Shown one piece after another: positions 26,646 to 32,718 of a stretch of 34,879 nt of DNA. The notes under the pieces were generated by a model, which saw nothing but the letters and a program-made list of their open reading frames with translations, did not search any database and was not told the origin of the DNA. Source of the stretch: JBDROU01 sp043809745 [NCBI: bacterium] (GTDB lineage Bacteria; Elusimicrobiota; JBDRMW01); the NCBI GenBank assembly GCA_043809745.1, contig JBDROU010000016.1:1-34879 (forward strand), read 5' to 3'. Position 1 is the stretch's first letter, and each line of letters opens with the position of its first letter. A program made the translations under genes and the position numbers.

Positions 26646-27818
26646 CTAATTAGAGGCAACAATAATTAATAATATAAAATTAACGAACGTAAGCCAGGGT
26701 ACAAGCTGCTGCATAAACCACGTTGACTTAGCAAAACCCTTTTTTGGCACATAAACTGTGTCACCCGGTTCAAGTTCAATATCAAGATCAAATTGATTCT
26801 TGTCTAAAACTTTGTTCATATTTACTTCATAAACCTCCATATTGGGAGCTTTTCCTCTGTATACCTTGACCCTTTGTGTTACAGCTTCATCGGTGAATCC
26901 GCTTGCCAAGGTAATTACTTCCAATATCTTTAATCCCTTCTTATGCTTATATGAACCGGGATTTTCAACCTCCCCTATAACATATACATCTTTTTCAATT
27001 TTACCGACCTCTACCACGTCACCGGGAAAAAGTGTAAAATCTTTTGTAAAATCTCCGCTCTTAAATACATCTTCAAGATTTAACTCGAATACCTTCCTGT
27101 CTTGGCCCTCTCCCCTATATACCCTTATATCTCTAAGGTTAGCTTTATCTGTAAACCCTCCTGCTTGAGATATCGATTCAAGCAATCGAATCTCATCTTT
27201 ATAATCGTGGTCGCCCGGCCTTGTTACTTCACCGGTTAAAAATACTTTCTTTTTGCTGTACCTTTTTACAGCTATGGATACCTCCGGCTTAGAGACATAA
27301 ATTTTAAGTTTGTTCACAAGTTCTTTTCCCAATTTCTCTTTAGTTTCCCCGCTTGCTAAAACCTCGCCGATCATTGGCATTGTAATTCTGCCGTCCGGCT
27401 GAACTATTACCTCCCGGCTCAATTCCTCTGCGGGATATACTATAATACTCAACAAATCTCCCACTTCTATCTTATAATCCTTTAGATCAGTTAACTTCAC
27501 AAACTCAACTTTCGGCTTTGCCTCCGGTTTTTCAACCTTAACTGCTGGGGATTTTAATGGTTTTTGTCTAAGAGCTTGTAATTTATTATACTCTTTCTCT
27601 ACTATTGACAGATCCACACCGTATGGATCGTATTTAGATTTAATTCTATCAAGAATAACCATAAGATCGTTTGGTTCTGCGCCCTTCGCCTTTGCCTTTT
27701 CATAATACTTCATTGAGTTCTCAAACTGCTCGTAAATATCGGTCTGCGCTAAACCATTACAGGATATTCCCGTAATAAAGCTAAAAATTAAAAAACTGAA
27801 TAATAATATTTTTTTCAT
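26646..27818 (-). CDS. Wza-type outer-membrane polysaccharide export protein with two SLBB domains
   Basis: A 390-residue exporter. It starts with a signal peptide (MKKILLFSFLIFSFITGIS followed by Cys20); the site is only a weak lipobox, so cleavage by signal peptidase I near GLAQ is possible. A poly-export domain covers about 117-195 (YKIEVGDLLSIIVYPAEEL), and two SLBB domains follow (about 195-285 and 285-365, each beginning VFLTGEVTRPG or VYVIGEVENPG). A last strongly hydrophobic helix (WLTFVNFILLIIVA) ends the protein where Wza has its membrane-spanning helix. I place the start at ATG 27818, which overlaps the preceding stop as ATGA; a TTG at 27839 would add 7 residues before the signal peptide and is unlikely. 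Confidence 0.92.
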   Translation of the reverse strand: MKKILLFSFLIFSFITGISCNGLAQTDIYEQFENSMKYYEKAKAKGAEPNDLMVILDRIKSKYDPYGVDLSIVEKEYNKLQALRQKPLKSPAVKVEKPEAKPKVEFVKLTDLKDYKIEVGDLLSIIVYPAEELSREVIVQPDGRITMPMIGEVLASGETKEKLGKELVNKLKIYVSKPEVSIAVKRYSKKKVFLTGEVTRPGDHDYKDEIRLLESISQAGGFTDKANLRDIRVYRGEGQDRKVFELNLEDVFKSGDFTKDFTLFPGDVVEVGKIEKDVYVIGEVENPGSYKHKKGLKILEVITLASGFTDEAVTQRVKVYRGKAPNMEVYEVNMNKVLDKNQFDLDIELEPGDTVYVPKKGFAKSTWFMQQLVPWLTFVNFILLIIVASN

Positions 27819-28222
27819 TTTACATGTATAACCGAACAAACCTTACCATCAGGATTTGTCCCTTTCTGTAAATTTGTTGGATCTAAAATCTCCATATCAT
27901 CAACTATAAAATTGTACCCGAAGCTCTCCATAGGAAGTTCTTGTATTATATACCAATTATTCGCGTTTTGCTTCTTCATGGGCTTTTTGTACCACTGCGT
28001 GAAATCACCAATTATTTCAACCTTGTTTGCGGGTGCTTCATATCGAAATATTATTTTTTTCTTCTGCATTTCTTGATTTACTGCTTCTTCCACTCCTTCC
28101 GTTTTTACAGTTTTACTAAGAAAAACTTGACCAGCATTAAACTTAACTAATAACGCCCCGACCGTAGCAACCATCATTATTAACAATACAATTACCAAGA
28201 TTGAGAAAAAAAAGTTCTTCAT
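27815..28222 (-). CDS. Membrane-anchored CBM48/AMPK-type glycan-binding domain protein
   Basis: A 135-residue protein with an N-terminal membrane helix (FFFSILVIVLLIMMVATVGA at 4-23), a charged linker to about residue 55, and an E-set fold like the glycogen-binding domain of AMPK beta and isoamylase N-termini. The diagnostic parts are VEIIGDFTQWYKKPM at 68-82 and FGYNFIVDDMEILDPTN at 101-117. It has no catalytic domain. Such a domain normally binds alpha-glucan or similar chains. Its position directly before the Wza-type exporter gene (4-nt ATGA overlap) and directly after the small coiled-coil protein (TAA immediately followed by ATG) suggests a structural or sensing role in export. The topology (domain outside, if the helix is an uncleaved anchor) is inferred. 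Confidence 0.82.
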   Translation of the reverse strand: MKNFFFSILVIVLLIMMVATVGALLVKFNAGQVFLSKTVKTEGVEEAVNQEMQKKKIIFRYEAPANKVEIIGDFTQWYKKPMKKQNANNWYIIQELPMESFGYNFIVDDMEILDPTNLQKGTNPDGKVCSVIHVK

Positions 28223-28594
28223 TTATTGATACTCTTTTATTTTCTCTACTACTGAATACACCAACTTCTGCAGCTCATTAACTTTGTTTTCAAGTAAAAC
28301 AGGTGTTGCCGTACCCTTTGTGCAAACCATTGACTCTAACTGCAAAAGCTTTTTTTCATGCATATCGCACCTTGACGCAAGGTCATTAAGCCTGTTTTCT
28401 ACAATCTTAAAAAGCGTATTAAATTCTTCATTGGCCATTCTTTTCATATTCCCTCCGGGTTTAACTGCTTTTTTAGATGGTTTATCTTCTATTATGAATT
28501 GTATAAATAGAAATGCTAAACCAAGTTCCATCAACAGTAAGATCAGTAAAATAAATATCGGGAATTGGCTTAGGAAAAGTATCAGTTCTTTCAT
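28223..28594 (-). CDS. Small inner-membrane protein with coiled-coil tail, first gene of the polysaccharide operon
   Basis: A 123-residue protein I do not recognise. Residues ~3-36 are a long hydrophobic stretch (LILFLSQFPIFILLILLL and beyond), followed by a basic segment near 39-52 and a predicted coiled coil from about 55 to 120 with heptad-like hydrophobic spacing (LFKIVENRLNDL, LLQLESMV, VNELQKLVYSVVEKI). Two Cys lie near 76 and 91. The ATG at 28594 gives a normal membrane start; an upstream GTG at 28630 would add 12 residues and leave almost no leader after the promoter. The gene is first behind the 28671-28643 promoter and directly abuts the CBM48-like gene, so the two probably act together. 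Confidence 0.75.
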   Translation of the reverse strand: MKELILFLSQFPIFILLILLLMELGLAFLFIQFIIEDKPSKKAVKPGGNMKRMANEEFNTLFKIVENRLNDLASRCDMHEKKLLQLESMVCTKGTATPVLLENKVNELQKLVYSVVEKIKEYQ

Positions 28595-28642
28595 AAATTC
28601 TTCAATACGTAATTTAATACTATACTGCACTAGCTGTATTTA

Positions 28643-28671
28643 ATACTACAAGAATTTCCGTATTATGTCAA
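28643..28671 (-). promoter_or_regulatory. Sigma70-type promoter for the polysaccharide operon
   Basis: On the minus strand TTGACA (28671-28666) and TAGTAT (28648-28643) are separated by exactly 17 bases. Transcription would start near 28636, 42 nt before the ATG at 28594. It lies directly behind the stop codon of the HD-GYP gene, so the exporter and polysaccharide genes can be transcribed separately from the kinase/HD-GYP pair. The -35 match is perfect; activity is inferred. Confidence 0.72.
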
Positions 28672-28680
28672 TTTACGGAA
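28656..28680. repeat. Inverted repeat around the -35 box (possible operator)
   Basis: TTCCGTA at 28656-28662 is repeated in inverted form as TACGGAA at 28674-28680, with 11 bases between. The -35 box (28666-28671) lies inside the spacer. The centre-to-centre distance of 18 bases is less than two full helical turns, but the symmetry is perfect over 7 bases. No T-run follows, so it does not look like a terminator for the HD-GYP gene. A dimeric regulator binding here would block or modulate the promoter. Confidence 0.5.
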
Positions 28681-29968
28681 TGACTACCCAGTTATGCGAC
28701 AGTAAATATAAGGCAAAGTTTTTATCTTTTACACGAATCTTAGTCTCATCAACAGGCCCAATAATCTGAAGCACAGGATTATGAATTAAATTAACCCTCT
28801 TTTTTGGCTTAAGGCGGTCATAATCTAGGGTAATAATTATATCTATCTGCGGCCTTAGAGGATATTGCGGATTTACAGCAACGACCTCAGCTATCTCACC
28901 TGAACTCAAACGCACATAGCTGCCTATAGGGTAGAGACCTATTATCTCAATAAATTTTTTTGTTAATTGAATATTAAAATCATTGCCTATCTCCCTTCCC
29001 TCTACCAGCCATCTGCAGACATCATGCGGGAGGAATCTGCCTCTGTAAGCTCTGTGATGGCTTAAGGCCTCATAAGTATCAAGCAACCCTATAATCTGCG
29101 CATAATTATGAATCTGTTCGCCTTTTATACCAGTTGGATATCCCGCTCCAGTCTGGCGTTCATGGCATTGATATACAACTTCTGCAATCAGCCTTTTCAA
29201 TTCTTCGGAAATAAAACTCAAGCCATAAATAATTTTTCTGCCTTCTTCTGAATGCTTTTTAATTTCTTCATATTCACTTTCGCTTAAACGCTCTATCTTG
29301 CTGATCAGTGCTGTTTTTCTAACTAAACCAAGATCGTGCAGTAATGCCGCTAACCCAAGATCAACGCATTCTTCTTTATTGTACCCTACAGCTAACCCTA
29401 AGCGGATAGATAATATACATACATTCACAACATGGCTGTACAAGTATTCAGGCGTTGTTATCCTGTTGGTAAACCGTAAAATAAAGTTATCATTGTCCGC
29501 AAACTTGTTTACAATATTTTTAATAAGCTCGAACAATTTTGAATCAAAATATTTATGATCAACATTTACAGTGCGGTAAAACTCTCTCACGCTTTTTAGC
29601 AGCCCAAAATACAACTCATTGGCCTCTTTATCCAACCTCGGATCTTCCGATTTTTCTTCCTGCCTAATCTCTTTGAGTTCACTAATGCCTATATCAACCG
29701 GAGGCATGGATACTTTCTTAGCGAAATGCAGTCCTTCTGAAGGTTCTTTTTGCATTCCTTTTCCTAAATCATAAGTTTGTGAATAAAATTTTGCCGGTGC
29801 TGGCGGGATAGACACAGGAGTGGCGGACTGCGGCGGCTGGGCGGGTGGTGCTGATGATTGTTGTTGTATTACTGGACCCTCAGGTTGAGGAAACGAAGTT
29901 GGTGAGCGTTCCTTCTCAAGCTGCTCAATCACCTTTTTCTTTTTTAATATATCAGAAATTCTTACCAT
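28673..29968 (-). CDS. HD-GYP domain protein (probable c-di-GMP phosphodiesterase)
   Basis: A 431-residue soluble protein. Residues 22-60 are a Pro/Gln-rich low-complexity linker, 90-170 are mostly helical, and about 170-335 form the HD-GYP domain. Metal and signature residues are present: His179, His211-Asp212 (LLHDLGL), HERQTGAGYP at 269-278 with Gly276-Tyr277-Pro278, and LLDTYEALSHHRAYR around 295-309. The C-terminal region (GSYVRLSSGEIAEVV) is the small beta domain often found after HD-GYP. HD-GYP proteins degrade c-di-GMP, a signal that commonly controls polysaccharide export. There is no receiver domain. The ATG at 29968 lies inside the end of the kinase gene (17-nt overlap), which implies coupled expression. 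Confidence 0.92.
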   Translation of the reverse strand: MVRISDILKKKKVIEQLEKERSPTSFPQPEGPVIQQQSSAPPAQPPQSATPVSIPPAPAKFYSQTYDLGKGMQKEPSEGLHFAKKVSMPPVDIGISELKEIRQEEKSEDPRLDKEANELYFGLLKSVREFYRTVNVDHKYFDSKLFELIKNIVNKFADNDNFILRFTNRITTPEYLYSHVVNVCILSIRLGLAVGYNKEECVDLGLAALLHDLGLVRKTALISKIERLSESEYEEIKKHSEEGRKIIYGLSFISEELKRLIAEVVYQCHERQTGAGYPTGIKGEQIHNYAQIIGLLDTYEALSHHRAYRGRFLPHDVCRWLVEGREIGNDFNIQLTKKFIEIIGLYPIGSYVRLSSGEIAEVVAVNPQYPLRPQIDIIITLDYDRLKPKKRVNLIHNPVLQIIGPVDETKIRVKDKNFALYLLSHNWVVIP

Positions 29969-31334
29969 GCTGGTTTATGTTGAAGTATAGTTTTACTACA
30001 GTCCCTTCATCACTTTCCACAGTAACTGCTCCATTGTGTATCTTCATAGTCCTTAAAACATTATATAGACCCAATCCCTGATGATGCGATTTCGTTGTAT
30101 AATATGGTTTAAATACAGAGTCTAACTGCTCTTTAGCTATACCCACTCCGGTATCGGTGACTGCAACACATACATTATTTATTTTCTCGTGAAATGAAAT
30201 CTCCACTGAAATCTTACCATCTTTTATTACTGCTTCCACTGCATTATTGAGTATATCTTTTACAGCTCTAACAATTGAGCTTTTATCTAAGATAACTTTC
30301 GGGATATTACTCTTATATTTTTTCTCAATACTAATAGATCTCTCGCGAAAAATAGGTTTAAGCTCTATTATAATGCTTTCTATCATATGCTCAATATTTT
30401 CTTCCTTAAAAGTAAGAGGTTTTCTGGTAGATACATCAAGGAAGTACAAAAGCATGCTCGACACCCTCTTTAATTCCGTTAATATCTGTACCAGTTCATC
30501 CAACAATGATTTATTTATTTTTCTACTTCCAAGCAGATTATTATAATAAATGATAATTTCAGTAATTATATCATGTAATTTAAGCGAAAAAGCGGTAGAT
30601 AAACCCTCTTGTTCCTGAAATTCTATCTCAAATCTAGTTTTTAACAATGCAAGCTCTGCTCCAGATTCATCGATTTTTTTCTCGAGCTCCTGCTTCGTCT
30701 TCTCTTTTTCCGCCAACAGTTTCTGCTCTTTCCCATTAATAATTTCTTCTAATCTATGCCTTTCTTCTCTTGCTTCTTCCAGTTGGGCTTCCAACTGCTT
30801 TTGCTGTTTTTCAAAATCCTCTTTTATGCTGGCAGTTTTTCTTTGAAGAGCTTCCTTCTCCAGCGCCAGATCAAGCATTATCTTCTGGCTTGCAAGGGCT
30901 ATAACAGCAGAAGGAGAGTGCAGCTCTGTCTCCTCGAGAACTTCACCCGGCATCAACCCTTTCCTGAGTATTATATTTCTTTTCTCCAGCTGCTGTATTT
31001 TTCTCTCAAGCCCGGATTGGGTTTGCACATTCTCCACTTCTTGTATTTTTGATTCCAGCTTTTGTTCATAAAGTTGTTTATCTTCGCTATAACGGTTTTC
31101 CAGCTCATGAATTCTAAATGTAAGGTTTCCCAGGGAAGATTTTAGGTTTGTTGATTCGCTTCTTAATGATTCCTTTTCTTGCTCAGCATTCTTAAAACGT
31201 TCATTCCAGAATAATCTCTCGTTTTCATATTTATTCTTCCAGTACTGAGGCGGCAAATCAAAAACCGAATCGGCAGGGCTATCCGTCTTTTGCTGATTAT
31301 AGTCGTCTTTTTTGATATTTTCTTCTTTATCCAT
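29952..31334 (-). CDS. Soluble coiled-coil sensor histidine kinase
   Basis: A 460-residue kinase without membrane segments. Residues ~35-245 are largely coiled coil rich in Glu, Lys and Gln. A dimerisation/phosphoacceptor region follows with His254 in LKLHDIITEI as the candidate phosphorylated residue. The ATPase domain (about 315-455) has the N box ILNNAVEAV near 361-369, the G1 box DTGVGIA at 394-400, an F box (VFKPYYTTKS) and the G2 box QGLGLYN at 419-425. No PAS, GAF or receiver domain is recognisable and no response regulator gene is in the window. The ribosome site AGGGGAT (31346-31340) lies just before the ATG. The 17-nt overlap with the HD-GYP gene suggests one signalling unit. Confidence 0.9.
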   Translation of the reverse strand: MDKEENIKKDDYNQQKTDSPADSVFDLPPQYWKNKYENERLFWNERFKNAEQEKESLRSESTNLKSSLGNLTFRIHELENRYSEDKQLYEQKLESKIQEVENVQTQSGLERKIQQLEKRNIILRKGLMPGEVLEETELHSPSAVIALASQKIMLDLALEKEALQRKTASIKEDFEKQQKQLEAQLEEAREERHRLEEIINGKEQKLLAEKEKTKQELEKKIDESGAELALLKTRFEIEFQEQEGLSTAFSLKLHDIITEIIIYYNNLLGSRKINKSLLDELVQILTELKRVSSMLLYFLDVSTRKPLTFKEENIEHMIESIIIELKPIFRERSISIEKKYKSNIPKVILDKSSIVRAVKDILNNAVEAVIKDGKISVEISFHEKINNVCVAVTDTGVGIAKEQLDSVFKPYYTTKSHHQGLGLYNVLRTMKIHNGAVTVESDEGTVVKLYFNINQHGKNF

Positions 31335-31351
31335 ATTTCATCCCCTATGTT

Positions 31352-31380
31352 ATTATATAATAATACCATTTTAATAAAAA
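31352..31380 (-). promoter_or_regulatory. Candidate sigma70 promoter for the kinase/HD-GYP genes
   Basis: TATAAT at 31357-31352 is a perfect -10 on the minus strand; 17 bases upstream the -35 position reads TTTTTA (31380-31375), only three of six matches. AT-rich sequence upstream might compensate. The whole region is AT-rich, so chance matches are likely. Confidence 0.4.
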
Positions 31381-31474
31381 TATATTAATTAATTTAATAG
31401 GCCTGTTTTTTAACATCCGGAAGAACTTCTTTAGATAAACTTCATAGGAATTTCTTACTTACGGCAAGCATATC

Positions 31475-31513
31475 AAAAACCACAAAGGATTCTGCCGAGG
31501 CGCGAACTTTGTG
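31475..31513 (-). terminator. Candidate rho-independent terminator after the SPFH gene
   Basis: On the minus strand CACAAAG (31513-31507) pairs with CTTTGTG (31487-31481) across 19 nt that contain a small GCC/GGC inner stem, and GTTTTT follows at 31480-31475. It lies 21 nt after the SPFH stop codon. The stem is modest and the T-run short, so strength is uncertain. Confidence 0.45.
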
Positions 31514-31533
31514 AAAAATCTTTTAACAGATTA

Positions 31534-32688
31534 CTAAGAAATTTTATCCCCGCAATTTGGACAAAATTTTGAACCTTGAGCGACTTCAACATTACATTTG
31601 CCGCATTTCACAGATTCAATCTTTACTTTATTCCCGCAATTTGAACAAAATTTCGAATTTCCTTCTATTTCGGTATCACAATTAGCGCATTTAATCTTGG
31701 GTTTCTCAACGGTTTTACCGCAATTGGAACAAAACTTTGAGCCTATCGGTACCGCTGTGTTGCAGTGAGGGCATACTATCCCCTGGTTCCCAGCCTGTTG
31801 ATTCTGCTGTTGTGCATTACCCATCATCTGATTTGCCATCTGACCGAAACCCGCCCCCATCCCCATTCCCATCCCCGCACCCATACCAGCACCCATCATA
31901 CCGCCCGCAGCGCCTTCATTTTTAGCCGCTCCTTCCATTGTGTCAAATGTCCTCTTGGTTTTATAAAGTTGATCGCCCATAAGCTTATACTCGGCTTTTT
32001 CGGCGAGCATTTTCTTCAATTTTTTAACGCTTTCATCTTCCTCAGGAACGTTAATTGAGCTTAAATAAAAGTTTACAATTTCAATTCCAAAATTAGCGAA
32101 TTCTCCGCTAACGCTTTCCTTTAAGGCTTTGGAAATTTCGTTGAGTTCAGTGCTGATTGTTAATATTGATATTTTATCATTTATTATTTTTTCTGATATA
32201 TAATCTTTTATTTTGGACATTAGTACGCCGCGAAAATAATCGAGTATGTTTTGCGCGGTAAATTCCGTCATAGTTCCAACCATACCGACAACAAGTTTTT
32301 GTGAATCATTCACCTTCATCCCGAATTGGCCGAATGCCCTGACCGGCACAAAAATTTGATATGCCGGTTCCAGAATAGGTATCGGCTCCCGCGTCCCCCA
32401 TTTTAGATCCATGTTTACTGCTTTATTGATATAATAGATCTCTGCTGCAAACGGTGTTTCATTCCCGAAAGGAATATTCACCAAGTTTCTTAACAATGGG
32501 ATATTGGCAGTTTTCAGCGTATGCGTACCGGGACCGAGCGTATCCAATATCTTTCCACCCTTAAAGAAAAGGACCTCCTGAGCCTGATTCACAATTACCT
32601 GTGTCCCCCATGATAACTGATCACTGGCCCACCTCCATACAAATACATCACCGGGTCCGTCATACTTAACGCGATCGATTAATGCCAT
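31534..32688 (-). CDS. SPFH (band 7) protein with three C-terminal zinc ribbons, YdjI-like
   Basis: A 384-residue protein. Residues 1-~230 are an SPFH domain of the type called virion core protein/YdjI (LIDRVKYDGPGDVFVWRW at 3-20; the DTLGPGTHTL turn near 49-58). Residues ~259-284 are a Gly/Met-rich low-complexity linker, then a Gln-rich piece. Three near-identical zinc ribbons of C-x2-C...C-x2-C form follow, starting at Cys306, Cys334 and Cys362. There is no membrane helix, so it probably assembles at the membrane through the SPFH domain. In Bacillus the homologue is in the ydjFGHI membrane-stress operon with PspA. A strong GGAGG (32698-32694) precedes the ATG by 5 nt. It is co-transcribed with the Tim44-like gene 30 nt upstream. 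Confidence 0.9.
   Translation of the reverse strand: MALIDRVKYDGPGDVFVWRWASDQLSWGTQVIVNQAQEVLFFKGGKILDTLGPGTHTLKTANIPLLRNLVNIPFGNETPFAAEIYYINKAVNMDLKWGTREPIPILEPAYQIFVPVRAFGQFGMKVNDSQKLVVGMVGTMTEFTAQNILDYFRGVLMSKIKDYISEKIINDKISILTISTELNEISKALKESVSGEFANFGIEIVNFYLSSINVPEEDESVKKLKKMLAEKAEYKLMGDQLYKTKRTFDTMEGAAKNEGAAGGMMGAGMGAGMGMGMGAGFGQMANQMMGNAQQQNQQAGNQGIVCPHCNTAVPIGSKFCSNCGKTVEKPKIKCANCDTEIEGNSKFCSNCGNKVKIESVKCGKCNVEVAQGSKFCPNCGDKIS
31540..31773 (-). repeat. Threefold zinc-ribbon repeat coding region
   Basis: Three tandem ribbons spaced 28 codons apart share the core GSKFCSNCG (the second reads NSKFCSNCG, the third GSKFCPNCG). DNA identity between units looks partial, so this is an old or selected duplication rather than a recent slip. 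Confidence 0.85.
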
Positions 32689-32718
32689 AAAAACCTCCGT
32701 TAATTAAAATTTTATACT

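Larger units (their letters stand above)
31335..31533. other. 199-nt intergenic region between kinase and SPFH genes
   Basis: The longest gene-free stretch in the window. It holds a candidate minus-strand terminator near the SPFH stop codon and an AT-rich promoter region before the kinase gene. A palindromic ATTAATTAAT near 31384-31393 upstream of the -35 region could act as an UP element. I found no credible coding sequence or RNA gene in it. Confidence 0.6.

Noticed and set aside
27819-27839. Upstream TTG start for the Wza-type gene
   Set aside because: It adds seven residues before a good signal peptide, while ATG at 27818 gives a classic ATGA overlap with the preceding gene.
28595-28630. 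Upstream GTG start for the small coiled-coil membrane protein
   Set aside because: It would leave only about six bases of leader after the predicted transcription start, and no ribosome site could fit.
28284-28643. Plus-strand open frame across the small coiled-coil gene and the operon promoter
   Set aside because: The minus-strand gene has a promoter, gene adjacency and a sensible membrane/coiled-coil layout; the plus-strand frame has none of these.
31327-31341. Four-codon mini-frame (MKYG, stop) overlapping the kinase start
   Set aside because: Its ATG abuts the ribosome site AGGGG, too close for initiation; the kinase ATG is correctly spaced.
31827-31912. Gly/Met codon-rich stretch in the SPFH gene as a DNA tandem repeat or CRISPR-like element
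   Set aside because: It is an in-frame low-complexity protein linker without regular DNA repeat units or spacers.
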